Source of the DNA: Pipra filicauda
Taxonomy: Eukaryota > Chordata > Aves > Passeriformes > Pipridae
Assembly: GCF_003945595.2 (NCBI RefSeq)
Contig: NW_024104378.1
Location: 1,116,489-1,180,488, forward strand
DNA length: 64,000 bases
Direction: 5' to 3'
The position numbers were made by a program, and so were the translations under genes. Each line of letters starts with the position of its first letter. The stretch's first letter is position 1. The notes under the pieces were generated by a model that was given only the letters and a program-made list of their open reading frames with translations, was not told the DNA's origin and ran no database searches. Positions 1 to 12,300 of this stretch are shown in pieces.

Positions 1-2386
1 TGAACCAGATCTAGTGCCTGAGCCTTCTAATATCTGGCACACTAAAATGCTGTGTGCTGGGACAACTGGCAAGCACGCCAATGCTCTGTCTTCTGCACCA
101 TTTTTGCAACTGTGACATAAAATCAACTGTGATCTTGCATGGACAAGAAAAGTTACTATCTGTTCTGTGAAATGTAGACTCAATTTAAGCTGTAAGGATT
201 TGTTGGATCAGTGCTGATTTTAATGCTAAATTGGAAAAGTAAATCTCAAGAAACAAAATAGCTGTCTGAATACAGTGTAGAATTTATGTTGAGAGATATC
301 AATTTGGACTAAAAATAGTCACAAATTTGGAGAGTTTTTCATCAAGTATATTATTAAGACAGTAGAAAATATTGATTTTCTGAAGTGTATCCACAGGGTT
401 CAAAATCAGGAATGCCCATAAGACGTTTTTGAGCAAAAGTACATTAAATAAGCAAATTCCTAAGTGATGAGCTTGGGAATGTGACCAGACACCTCCACTC
501 TAGTAAAATAAAGGGACCCCCATGCATAGACCCAAATATTATCACACAATTATCCATCTCATAAAATCATACCTGGTGTGATTTTACCAGGATGCTCCCT
601 GTGGATCAGCAGCTGTTCCCAACAGACAGCTTGGGAACCCTCCTCTACTTGTGTTAAAGGTATGTAAAGAGTTGAGCTTTGCTCTATGCTTAGATGAGAA
701 AGTCAGATTGAATTTGTGAGGTAACTTTCCTATTTCTGTACTCATCTTTCTGGGAACACTGATGTCTTTTTTTCAGAAGAGGATACACCCACAATTATCC
801 TCGTTGGTTTGACCTCTGCAGAGAGTTGTTATAAATCTCTGCAGCTGGAGCTGAGCAGGGAAACTCTTCCAGATTTTCCCAATCTGCTTCTCATATGAGG
901 TCAAGGCCACAGCTCTGAATCTCAAAGCCAGCAGCAGGTCATGAGTTGAGGTACTGCTGACTGAACCTACACCTACGACCAAGCAAGGTGGCTTGGCTCC
1001 TGCCAGACCATGCAACTCCATAAACCCTATGACAAAATGCTTGAGAGCCAGGGATGAATTTTCCTTTGGTTAGGGCAGTTTGATAGTAAGTCAAGTCATC
1101 AGAGAAGCTCACGCCATTTTGTACATGGTTAATCTCAGGATGCAAAGCAAGATTTTTCTCTCTTGCAAAGCTTTCCCAGCAAAACATGATCAACAAGAAA
1201 AAAGAGAAGTAGGGCAAGAAGTCAGGCTACTCTCCAGCTCACTGTGAAGAGTTGTTTCCAAACAAAAAGAAAGTCAGAGAGCTTGAGAAATTAATGAGGA
1301 GTGTTGTCACGGGAAGGACATAAATGTTATGATCATGAGCACCGAGGAAATGCTGTAAAATAGATTAATCAGGCAACCAGCAAGGCAAGAGTGTCAGTCT
1401 GGACTAACGGGGTGAAGCTTCTTGGGTTTATTTTCTGGTGGGGTGTTTTTTTGTTTGTTTAAATTCTCCAGGTCCCATACTGTCCATTTCTTTCTTGTCT
1501 ATTCCTTATTAATTAACAAATCCAATATAATGAAATGCTGGGTTACAAGCATTTCAAGTCACAATGTTGAGCCATCACATTCACAGCTCATTCGTTTCAT
1601 GGTTGCTGTAATGATGCAGTCAACCGGATTACTTGTTAGGTCCTGGTGACTTTCTTGGTGAGTCCATTCACCATTTAAAGTTAAGGATCTGATTGGCTGT
1701 GAATCATTAAGTAAAACAAAAAAATGGTGGGAAAACTGCTTCTAGCCTATTCTCCCACCTACAATGGAAGTATTATTCTACTGCTCTTGGCATATGTACC
1801 ACGATCTCTAGTAGGGGGGAATATCAGCTCTCCTTGTAAGGGTTGCTGAGATTCCTCTATCAGTGGCTGAAGTCATGATCTGTCCTTGTAATGCAAAAGC
1901 CAATATTGAAGATCAGTGACCTATCTCAGACCGAGACCTGCAGGACGTGTCCTTTTCACAAGGACGCGTGAGCTGTGATTCCTCAATTTTCAGTCCTGGG
2001 TGACGCATGGTTATTTCAACATGTTGTGGCTAACCAAAGGAAACCAATATTTATATGCTTAGCCACACTGAAATATTTGAATTAGATACACATTTGTCAC
2101 CAGCTAATTCTGAGATAATTGTGGCAAAGTATTGACTTGTTGTGCTCATCAGCTCTTATCCCTGGACTTCGTTACTTTTCTCCCCCAGGAGTGCATAACA
2201 GCTTATAACAGTAATAACCACTACTGAGAATAAAATGCTTTATTAAAATGAGCTGAGAGAACCTATTCTTCTTAGCAATCCCTGTTTTTATAAGGGAAAA
2301 ATAAAGAAATGTTCTTGTGAAGAAGAGCACCCTGTGCTCTTGCACACTTTTTTCCCTTACTGTTTGAAAGGGGAGAAACATCTTAC
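1..2386 (-). other. Intron following the second kinase coding exon (partial)
   Basis: This stretch lies 3' (minus strand) of the second kinase exon and begins with a consensus donor, GTAAGA, reading from 2386 downwards. I looked on the minus strand for the expected next exon, which should complete the HRD motif and contain DFG, and did not find it. The rest of the gene is therefore probably beyond position 1. The short open frames here (for example 773-1021 and 939-1217, minus) show no recognisable domain. I see no repeat that I can name. Confidence 0.6.
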
Positions 2387-2679
2387 CTGTGAACAATTCC
2401 CTGGCAATGCAGGTGCTCTACTGCAGATAGAATTTGCCAGATGTATCTCCTTACTTCCCATTCTGCCAGCCTCTTTTTGTCACAAATTCTGTCCAGGAGG
2501 TCGCCACCAAGGCACAGTTCCATCACCATGTAATAGGAGTTGTCAGTCTCCAAGGTCTCATATAGCTGAACAACATTGGGGTGCTTAATCATCTGGTGTA
2601 CCCGCGGCTCACGCTTCATGTTTTTTAAAACATAGGAATCCTGCTTGGCTTTCCTCTTGTCAATGACTTTTATGGCTAC
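2387..2679 (-). CDS. HUNK-like Ser/Thr kinase, second coding exon (N-lobe and hinge)
   Basis: Internal exon of a protein kinase of the HUNK branch of the SNF1/AMPK-related family, which phosphorylates proteins on serine or threonine. Seen: an acceptor AG at 2681-2680, a frame that opens in phase 0 with VAIKVIDK, 97 complete codons plus two bases, and a donor GTAAGA from 2386. Continuing from the first coding exon, the ATP-anchoring lysine is K86 (VAIK), the alpha-C glutamate is probably E106 (KRE), the hinge is around residues 133-138 (MVMELC), and the exon stops inside the HRD catalytic loop (IVH, with the arginine codon split by the intron). The tract HPNVVQL, then SYYMVMEL, then RRYI and SAVEHLH is the HUNK pattern. 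By eye it is only about 60 percent identical to mammalian HUNK as I remember it, which favours a paralog. Trp163 and Cys174 stand where relatives usually have arginine; both could come from CpG decay. Catalytic Asp and DFG are outside the window. Confidence 0.85.
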
Positions 2680-3623
2680 CTAAATGGCAGGATATTTGCA
2701 AATTAGCAACAAGCTTTGCAACCAAGATTAGTTTTCAAAAGGGTAGGGAGTAAGCTGACATGGGAGAGGTTGTTTTTAACATAGCGTTGATAATCAGTAT
2801 CACAGAGGGAGACATTAGTGATGGAAGAATACAGTTTTTACTTCTCTTGAAGACCAAAACAGAAAGGCTGAACTCTGTCTTAACCATCCCTCTCATTACA
2901 TTAATAAATATGCACATACGAAATATTCTGAAATGCAAAAGATCCCTACATGCTCAACTGCATCTGTAAAGTAGCACATCTATTTTCTAACATGCTCCCC
3001 TGCAATTTAATCTAAAAGTCACTCAAGATGCTGGGTGTTATGGGCTGGGATTAGACTCTTTGCAGTTTGGGGAGCTAGTTGGACAGTGAAGCTATTGAAG
3101 CCACAAGAAAAGCAAAATTCAAAAAGTCACTTTATAGTAACACACCTTTCCACACTTGTGTCTAGTGGTACATTATTTTAGCCTGACTGAGCTAGAGATA
3201 ACAGTTTATCTGTGTCCTGCCATATAAATGCCTGCTATTGGAGTGCCTAGCTTTTCACTAAGTGTTGTCCATAGTTTTAAAGGTCAGATACACAACATTA
3301 ATTACTCAATAAGGACTGTTAGGGAAAGCAGATTTGAGATTTTATGCCATCATCCTTCTCTCTTTCAGCAGGAAGGTATCTTTGTTGCCTCTATTTTATA
3401 ATTGTGAAAATAGTTGCACTCAATACATATTCACACATGTGACTGATTATACATGAGCAATAAACCCAGCTTATGTGGTTAATTTATGAGGATAAGGTTC
3501 ACAGGATAATTCACTGAGTAGTCTGTGGTTTGCAGATTAAATAGTCTGAAATTTTCTGCCATAAATTAGCGCGAGGTTACTTGCTATTCCTAAGTGTGTG
3601 TTACGCTCTCATCATAAGCTTAC
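2680..3623 (-). other. Kinase intron between the two coding exons
   Basis: A 944-base intron bounded on the minus strand by a GTAAGC donor (from 3623) and an acceptor ending TTTAG (to 2680). The phase is 0 on both sides, so the GEK end of the upstream exon joins directly to VAIK, as expected for this kinase subfamily. The intron is AT-rich. Nothing else in it is recognisable; the short frames at 2735-2969 are chance frames. Confidence 0.8.
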
Positions 3624-3869
3624 CTTCTCCCCTGTGGGGATGTGCAGTCCCTCCATCACCTTGGCAAAGGAACCCTTGTTGATCATTTTGCCTACTAGGT
3701 AATTCCCAACTTGTTTGGAATGAGGGAAAGTCTTCCCGGTCTCTTGGGGCATCTTGTTAAAACAGGCAGGTATTTTTATATCCTTTTTCTCCCATTCTGG
3801 TAATATCCCATCCAAATTGCCAGTATCTGTCATTTTGTCATCCAAGCCTGCTTTTGTTGCTGTGGGCAT
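3624..3869 (-). CDS. HUNK-like Ser/Thr kinase, first coding exon (N-terminus and glycine loop)
   Basis: Start of the kinase protein: ATG at 3869-3867, 82 complete codons, then a GTAAGC donor. The first roughly 50 residues are a hydrophilic N-terminal extension without a recognised domain, a signal peptide or a membrane segment. The kinase domain begins at about residue 53 (VGNYLVG), followed by the nucleotide-binding loop at residues 60-71 and EGLHIPTGEK, which in HUNK directly precedes VAIK. Seen: the loop reads GKMINKGSFAKV. Known: HUNK and its relatives have a GEGSFAKV-type loop, so the first loop glycine is replaced by Asn64 and the loop seems one residue shorter. This could be a specialised, weakened or inactive kinase. 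The ATG was chosen because it is the first in frame and an in-frame TAG lies upstream at 3896-3894; an acceptor-like sequence lies just 5' of it. Open splice sites and frame argue against a pseudogene. Confidence 0.8.
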
Positions 3870-3885
3870 CCCTGGAGAGACAGAT
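3870..3885 (-). other. Probable 3' splice acceptor just upstream of the kinase ATG
   Basis: On the minus strand the bases before the ATG read TCTGTCTCTCCAG then GG then ATG. This is a pyrimidine tract plus CAG with the AG at 3873-3872, a good match to a vertebrate 3' splice site. If used, the ATG exon starts at 3871, and the mRNA has at least one upstream non-coding (or alternative coding) exon at a higher coordinate. The in-frame TAG at 3896-3894 would then be intronic. This is inference from the motif alone; an unspliced 5' UTR here is the alternative. Confidence 0.5.
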
Positions 3886-3899
3886 TTGTATTGCTACTT

Positions 3900-4454
3900 T
3901 CCAAATGTAGCTTGTGATTCACAGCAGATCCAGGCATCAGGTCTGTGCCATCCTGCTGATGACAGAGCAACTAATCCTTTCCCCCTGAGACTCTGGGTTT
4001 GTCACTGATCTCTAGTCGGGGCACACAGATCTGCTCAAGCAGAACCAAGTCGTAGATTATTAACCTAACCTGATATACGATGTCAGTTAATGCCCCAGAC
4101 CTGCCAAGTCAGATGACACATAATCCCAGCATTAGCCTCTCTTCCTCCTCTAATAGTTCCCAAAACATACATTCATTGTAGGTTGCACCAAACTAAACTG
4201 AGTCACAGTTTTCCTGGCATGCATATAGCTGGTGTGCAAGGACACAAGTTTATTCTAAGAACACTGTGGTAACATGAATGCAAAGCTGAGGTATGTACCT
4301 GATGCTGTGCAAGAATTTATTTATTTGCTGTGTAAAACGTAAAAATATATATGCACTTGTAGCACGTTTAAGTCCTGACCTGACTCCAGGTCTTACAGAT
4401 GTCTTTTGCATTTTGTGGGACACGATTCCTGTCGTCTGTGCAGTAAGGACAGTG

Positions 4455-4494
<40 letters not shown>

Positions 4495-7400
4495 CATGTG
4501 TGTGCGTGCGTGTGTGTGCGTGCGTGTATATGTGAGCTTTTTCCTCCATACAACAAGGACTGATAAAAAGAGGAAAATTTGAAAAAAAAGAGGCCTTTTC
4601 TTTTCTACAGCTGTTATCTATCTTTATGTCTTCATTACCTGGGTTCTTTCCAAAGTCACGGAGAGAGAAAAGAGCTTTTCCAAAGAGCGCTTTCACATAC
4701 CTGCAATTTGAGCTGGGAGTTGCCATCTCTCTCCACTGACTACAGTGAAAACTTTGGGACCAAAGCCCTTCCCAGAACTTAGTGCGATGACAAATCCTTT
4801 CTCCACCCTTCGTCACTTGGAGTTGAAAAATAAGTGGTACCCTGCTTGCCTGATTTGACTTCTGAGGCTCATGAAGGGCAAAAATTTCCCAGAATGAGTG
4901 AAAATTAGAAGGATTAAAAAAAAAAAAAGTGGTTAAAATCCCAAATGGATTTACATTATGCTTTGCAGTTCAAACTCTCATGGGTGAATTCAGTGCATTG
5001 CCATCTGTATGCAGCTGGTTTGCAGGCATAGAGCAACCACTAGCCTCTTAGTATCTAAGTAAAAGATAAAGTCCCACAAAGCTGAGCAGGCTGTCACACT
5101 TTGAGATATATCTGTTGCCCAGCTGGAATTGGAATTTGTTTGATAACTTAGGATGAAGCCTGAAACAAATGAGACATTTTTTTGAGGGAAGAACAAAGAA
5201 ATTGTCCTTGATTTGTGCTTAATATTTGCTCTGCCTCTTCTCTGTTCTCCTAAACCACTTTCCTCTAAAAACAGGAAAATAAAAGTGAGGCCAACCACTA
5301 TATAGAACAGAAACACCATGTTTCTGGCACATTTCAGAAGAAAGGAAAAACCTCTTAAAAAATATAACAAACATTTAAAACACGATAGCTAGCTAACTTA
5401 GCTATTGCTATTTTTGGGGAGAGTCCTAGCCTGACACCTTTAAGAATGTTGAAATCACAGAGCTTCCAGATACCTTCCAAAGTAACTTTTTTGGCACAGA
5501 GAAGGATTAAAAAAAGGAAGGCAGGACAGAAGGAACAAAAGAGGGTCCATCTCTGTGGAAGGGAGTCAATGACTAGTGATCACAAGTCAAGTGAAGCTGA
5601 AATGCTGGCTGAGAAGGGAGCAGCCCACTAGGTGCTAGAAGCATCTCTGCTCTATGATTAAGCTGTTACGTGATGTGCCGCATTGCAAAGTGAAAAAAGT
5701 GTAAGAAGAGACCAAACAGAATAGATCTCTGAGAGAAGAGAGGTGTCAATGAGGAATAATCTTCAGAAGGGAAGAAGGGTTAGCGCCATAGAAGGAATGA
5801 CCACCTTAATGGCTTAAAAACCAAACAGCCCTCCTTCCCAAACGAGCCTCGTGGAGTAACTACCTTGCATTCATTTGCAGGGTCATGTGGGAGGGGAGAC
5901 AGTTCTGCTTCCTTGGGAAGTTAAAAAGAACCAACCAACCAAACACACAGATCTGAAAAAGGTATACAGTTTTCCTATCAACAATTAAAAAAAAAATAAG
6001 TTTTGAATAAATTGGAGACTACTTCTATGTTTAAGAAGAAAAATTTTGCTTTATCACTCCATATTCTTACTATCCTTCTAGGGAAACTGAAATGAAGACT
6101 GTTTCTCAAGATATCTGTGTTACTGATCCAGAAAAGAGGAGGCTGTGTGGGTGCAGGAGTTCACTTTATGCAAAGGTCAGGCTAGTTGAACAATCTCATT
6201 GGGTTCAGCAGAAATAAAACACCAGAAGCAGGAATTTGTCACTTTCACTTTCCAGCCACCATCTTAGATTTCCTTCTGCGAAGCAAAATCCTGCCTGTAG
6301 CTGTTTCCAAATCTCTTCTTGTTTTACATTAGAGATGAGGCAATGTGGTCCTAGTTTCTGGTTTTTTGCTATTGCAGGATGAAGCCTTGGTTTAATCAAA
6401 GGCTGTGGTTTACTTCTTGGAGGAATTCTTTTTGAAGTCCTAATTTATGCTCCTGTGAATACTGCCAGTTTTGTAAGATCTACTGTGAGATTTTTCTAAA
6501 GGGTCAAAATGTCAGACTCCTAGAGCTGTGAATTCCCTCCAATTTGACTCAAGAGTTCCCCCAAAACCTGGATTTCTGGGATTGCAGCGATATGCTCTAC
6601 CTAAAGACGTGCTTTCCACAGGCACCGTGGACATGCCGACTTGGTGGAGTCTGTGTTGCTGCAGTGGGCTGGGAGACAAGGCTTATTAGTCAGGGAACAG
6701 CATCCTGCTGGAGACAAGTCTGGTTAACTGGGAGGTAGAATCCTGCTCTCAGGACAAAAGTCATCATCTCCTTCTGGATCGACATTGTGAAGGAGGTGTA
6801 CTGGCATGCACAGAACTAATGAGAACACCTCTTTTCCAAGAGTGGTGCTTTAATAGACACATATTCTTTGGTGCTTTAGCAATGCTCCCCACTTCCTTGA
6901 CCTCTTTCCCACTAACTGCTGCTGTCTGCTGCTTGAGGTATTAGTGGTGCTGGCTTAGGTCCTGAGCTTGACCCACTGTGAGGGTCTTGAAAGTTGTGAA
7001 CAGATCATATTTCCACACCACTTAGGTTACCTGGCTGTAGGATGTAGGCTCAGCAGCTCCTTCTAAGACTGAAAGCTTTTCAAGTTTTGTGCTAAGAAGC
7101 AGGGATTTCCTTTTCAGAGAAGGAAATCCAAGATGGTGGCATCTGGATGTGGTGGATGGAGCAAATAAGGGGAAAAAATTAGTTTGAAGACATGGTAGGA
7201 GGAATTTAATCTAAATAACAACCTCACAGTCTGTATCATAATAACTCTCAGATCCTGGAACCACTTCTGTCTGTATTTTATAATGTATGTAAGACATGCC
7301 CTTATTGCACTGTAACACCTGCCATATTGTAAGTTATTTCTGACTTCTTATGCACTTTTTGGCAGCCATGAAGTTTACTTTAAAAGTTACTGCATGTGCA

Positions 7401-9100
7401 AGTTCAGCAGCTTTTCTGCAAGATTTACTTTACTGGCACGTGTTAAGGAGTGAAGAAGGCATGCACTCAAGGGCAGGTTGAGAGTCTCCTCCCAGAATGA
7501 AGTAAATCAGGGATTGCTCTCTTTTGAGCATCCTAATATTTCCTTAGTCAAAGAGGTGTCTGTTCTTCACCACCAAAAGATCGGTAGAATCAGAAACATA
7601 TGGGTTGTTATTTTCTTTGCATCAATCTGGTCCAGCACTCATGTAAGCGAATGGGAATAGTTCTTTTGTCTTCATAAGGGTTTGGATCAGGCTGTTAAAG
7701 GGTAAAAGACTTTATTCTCCATAATATAATAAATTTTAATTCATGTAAGTCTATTTCCAAGATGTCACTTGTGAACATATTTAACTCACAGAATCCATAC
7801 AATCACTAAATTTACATCTGATTCTACACTGATTCCTTAGGCTAGCTATTAAATTTAAAGATGAATGGGTTTATTTTGGATAGTTTTTGTCTTCTGCCAT
7901 GCAATATATGCTTACTAGATTTGCAAAAAGTTTCTCATGCATATTCACGTTTATTTTAATATAATTTTCCATTTCTAGGAAAAAAATATTGCACGCTTTT
8001 TTAGTTGTCCATATGTACTGATTCATTATACATTTTAGATGGAGGTTTTTTGTCAGGCCTATATTTTCTCCAAGTGAGGGTCTCTGTTTTTCAGACATAT
8101 TGGCAACTTTGGTCTAGTAATCCTTACTTGATTCTTTGAGATAGCCTTCACAGTTTCATTCACGTTTCAGTATAGTGTCAGGTTCTTGAACGTATATAAG
8201 AACATCAAAATGAAGAAGTATCCTTAAGTCTTCAAGCAAGGCCAAAACTAGATACCTGGAGTCAAGCATGTCAGGTGAAGGCTTTGTGATACCTCTCAGA
8301 AACACATCCCAGCACCAACCACTTGCCACTCAAGGGCTTCATATGCCAAAGGTGGCTTCTGTTGACTATTTGCAACACTATTTACAATGGTATCTTTCAA
8401 ACCCTGTGGATACCCACAGATTTTGTCTTTAAATCCCGGATATTCTTAAGTGTTATGCTATGATGAGAGGTACTAGTCCTTCATGTGTGTGTGGACCAGG
8501 AATGGCAGAAGTAACTCTGCAATCTACTATCAATTTGGCTTGAAGGAAACCATGATGGTAGAAGCAACAGTAAGTTCCCAAACCCAAATTGTATTTGGTA
8601 TCTACCACCAAAAATGCTCATAGGTTATGTTTATATTAATCTTTTGGAAAATGAACTGAGACATTCTGCTCTTTTCACAAAGGTATTAAGAATTTCTGGT
8701 CAGAGATGTGAGGTGAATTCAGATTGCTGATAGAAGTGAAGAGTTTCAAAGATCTTGCTGAAACCAGAGTTATTTTTTCTGTTACATCAATTTACTTTTT
8801 TTTCTCTGTAAAAATTGCTCTAAAGGACAAAATAACACTTTCAGCTTTACTCTCAAATCATAAACATCTAGTGCAGATTGTGAAGAGTTGGGTTTGTTGA
8901 GGCTTTTTTGGTGACTGGGGCGAGATGCTCACCAAAGTAACTTCAAATACTACAGCATCTGGATTATTTTACTTGTTTATCTACAGCCTGATGAAGGATT
9001 AAATTATTATGTTTTCAGAAATGGAGTATTGCTAGGGTTATTTAGTTACTTTTTGACCTCTGGCATTTCCAGTTGACTTTGTGGGATTGAGTTCAAGAAT
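3900..9100. other. Non-coding DNA upstream of the kinase exons
   Basis: Apart from the GT repeat at 4457-4534, I see no gene here. Frames up to 188 codons (4250-4816, minus) owe their length to the microsatellite, which lacks stops. The sequence is AT-rich with short A runs (4916-4928, 5988-5996). It is either upstream intergenic sequence or, if a distal first exon exists, a 5' UTR intron of the kinase gene. Confidence 0.6.
4457..4534 (+). repeat. (GT)n microsatellite grading into GT/GC
   Basis: About 78 bases of near-perfect alternating purine-pyrimidine sequence. A run of roughly 16 GT units is followed by interspersed CGTG and CATG units ending in GTATATG. Alternating GT with CG steps is a classic Z-DNA-prone composition and a length-polymorphic marker. 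It lies about 0.6 kb upstream (minus-strand sense) of the first kinase coding exon. It encodes nothing, although frames run through it on both strands. Confidence 0.95.
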
Positions 9101-9164
9101 AAGACACCTTAACTTGATAATTTACAGTTAGATGTCCTCATGGGGGCCAGTAAAGGGGGTCGGT

Positions 9165-9180
9165 TGCCTAAATTTAGGCA
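9165..9180. repeat. 16-bp perfect palindrome within a possible unclassified repeat
   Basis: TGCCTAAATTTAGGCA equals its own reverse complement, and GG/CC pairs nearly extend it. The surrounding 9110-9330 segment (cytosine-rich, with the TTAGGCACCTAGTGG stretch) has the look of an old interspersed repeat rather than unique sequence, but I cannot name a family for it. Confidence 0.5.
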
Positions 9181-9329
9181 CCTAGTGGTGTTTGAATTGC
9201 CTGCAGGTATCCTGTAAGCTTTCAGATTCTGCTTAAGACAGACACAGTTATCCGCAGGGTCCCATGTCATCTCTGCCAGCCCCGTGAGGGTGCCTTGGAT
9301 ACCATGGAGTGTCTCAAGTGACACTAGAT

Positions 9330-12300
9330 GGCTACATTGGACAGTGAGACTAGTCTCTCAGTGATCAGATAAAGATAAGACGAATCACTGCCTAGGCTTC
9401 TCCAGTGGTACTAGGGTCTCCATGGAGTACAGAGGGAACTCAGAGCTTCTTCTTGCTTGCAGGTATTTCCATGAAGGCATTTTGATCTCAGAGAGAAACC
9501 ACTCCTCAGTGTGCTAAGTGTGTGTGTGAAGATGATTCTCTGCCCTTGATAACCTATTAATTTAAAAATTGTTATTATCACTGCAGCATTGTGAGGTTTT
9601 ACATGTAACATGATTCCCAGCAGCTTAATTGCTTCAGGAGATGAAGTTATATTGCTGGGGCTATTTACTGATTAGATAAAGTCAGATCTCATTTTTACCT
9701 TTCTTCATTAATGTCTTTTGGGAAAGGATAGTTGTGTTCTTGTTTTTGTGAGTTTGTCTTTATTGAACTCATGGGAAATCAACAGTATCAAACTGTAACT
9801 TAATGAACTGAACTTAGAATGAACTCTCATTTTTATCAGTTTTGTGTTGTTTGTTTCATATTTCCTTTGTTGCTCTGAATATAAGAAAGTGATACTATTA
9901 TTGTCTGGAGCCAGTTATAATCAACAATTTTTTCTCCCTTAAAACTCTCAGTATAGGCCTAACACTGTCCTTGGTCAAGTCAATGAATAACTATCATGGG
10001 CAATAAATAGTCCTGAAATCCCACTGAAGATGGCTGGATGTCATACCATTTCCTAATACACTTTAATGGGAACATATGTTGGACTTCCAATTAGTAATGA
10101 TCACTGGAGACCAAGAGAAGGGTGGAGAATTAAAAAAAAATGGTTTCTTAGACCTTTTACTTGTGTCCAGAGGTTTAATATACTGATGGTACCAAAGAGG
10201 CAAATTAGTTTGTATGATTGTGAGATTTCTTCTTAATTTCCTTGTCTTTCAGTCCTCACCATCCAGAGGTTTCAAACATGAACTATTATGCAAGAGTGGT
10301 GCCGTCTGCCCAGCTACCAAGATTACCAACGTATTGAACATGTAAAGGTCACAAATTGAACAAGATCAATGTGTGCTTTTGTGATGTCAAGAATAGAGAT
10401 AATTATATTGCAGTACCCATTTTCTTGGTTGTCCATCTGCTGCTGAAGTAATAGAGTTCTGTTTTGAACTGTATCTTCTGTTTGTTGTATTATATTTTGC
10501 AAGAAATGTAAAAAGGTGTTTAGAGGTTGCTTTTCTAAAGTGACATTGTTTTGAGGCCACCTGGCCACCATGTGTGTGGTCATTGACCACAGGGAAAAAT
10601 GATAGCTGAAGAGATCTTTGTCTTTGCAAGCTGCACAATTTCTGAGAGTGGGAATTCCCTGTTGCAATCTTGCAAATTGATAACCAGTGCTCTGGGGATA
10701 GCCAGACTTCTGAGTTGTACAATTTTTCAGCCAAGCTGGAGTCTAGTCACTTGTAGCTGGTAGAAGTGAAAGAAGGTAAGAGAAAGGATGAATCCCTTGT
10801 TTTTACTGACACTCGGTTCTTGCAATGGGAAAAGAGTGTGCAACTTTTGTATTTTCTTCTTTCTGAAGGGTTAATCAGTCTTGAGGAGCATAGCTCTCAT
10901 TGCAACACCCGTCCTTGCTCCCAGATGAGAAAAGGAGAGATGTCAATACTGTCCGGGTGATGTAAGGGAAAACATAATACCCCAAGTGAGCAGCATGAGA
11001 CTTTCATAGCATAAACTAAACTCTCTATGAAAGTTGTGGAGAACACAGCCTCAGTGGACATCTCCACCCTTTATCCTTGTATGTCTTTTTTACAGACTCC
11101 CTTGTACTGTGCTGTAACATTCATATGCATGGGTTTGTAATCTCTGAACAGCACTAAAATAAATAAATGGGAAAATATTAACCCATTCTCTAAGTGTCTT
11201 ATCTGGGTTGTCCCCTTAACACCTTTCCATTAAATTGATTGTTTTTTGAATTTAAAAATAAGAATAAGGATTAAAGACCATGTTTCCATGCAAGTTATTT
11301 AATTTCTTTATTCACATGGACATCTACAGAGTTTGCACCAACAAACTGAGCAACAGGGATGAACTGAAGCGTACAGCCTATTAAGCAGCCCTTTTGACAT
11401 TCAAACTGAGCTGGAATTTTTTATACCATAACATTACACTGAGAACACGACAAGGGTGCCCATTTTCAGAAACACTTACAAGGAAAAAGAGGAGAGAAAA
11501 CCTTTTTCTTCAGAAGAACCACTGCAGAATGCAGTTTGTACTGCCTTTGAATTCTTATTCCCCTGTGCATCAATAAATTAAGTATCACATCAATATCAGA
11601 TAGTAAATGAATCTCTGCAAAGGAGAGCTCCCTACTGTGGGTTTCTGTCTTGCCATGAGAAGTGTTTGATCTCGATCTGCTGCCAGAAAAAAAAAGAACT
11701 ACTTCATCATCTTTGGGGATTTTTGATTTACTAGATAAAAGTTATGGGGTACCTGTTTCTCAGCCTAAACCTGAGATGGTATGTTTTTATTAATTTATTC
11801 CTTTGTTAGAAGGTCTGCTTTTTGGTGGAGAATAATAACCTGAGAAGTAAGTAGTTGGAGTGTTTGTAGTGACTGGTCTTTGAGAAGGCAGCGCTATGCT
11901 GGCAGGCAAAAGGCAAACAAGGGCAGAGCAATAGCTCCTGCAAGCCTTCCTTGTGCTAGCAGTGTCTGCCAGGGCCAGACTGGCAAATCAATACTGGACG
12001 CAGGATTTTGGAAAGGGTTAATACTCCTCATGCCTTATCGGATGGACCCTTCTGCATGGCCTCCAAGAGAGTGGGGAGCACTGATGGGTGTGCGGGGGTC
12101 TGACTGCTGGGCCATGGGCAGCAGGATCTCCTCTGTTAAACTATAGTACAGAATGTTTTACACACAGCAAGGTAATTCCCCACTGATTTATGTTAGGAAT
12201 ACAGTCTGGAAAATATCTGGTGTGGATTAGGGGTGCCTAGGCTTTTGTGTATATGCATGTAATTTTGCCTCCTGAAACACTTTTCCTCTGTGTATCTGGA

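Noticed and set aside
935..965. Minus-strand HDLLLAL, considered as the missing catalytic-loop exon of the kinase
   Set aside because: It lacks HRDLK context, a phase-matching acceptor and a following DFG.
4250..4816. 188-codon minus frame with a His-Thr repeat
   Set aside because: It exists only because the GT microsatellite has no stops in that frame.
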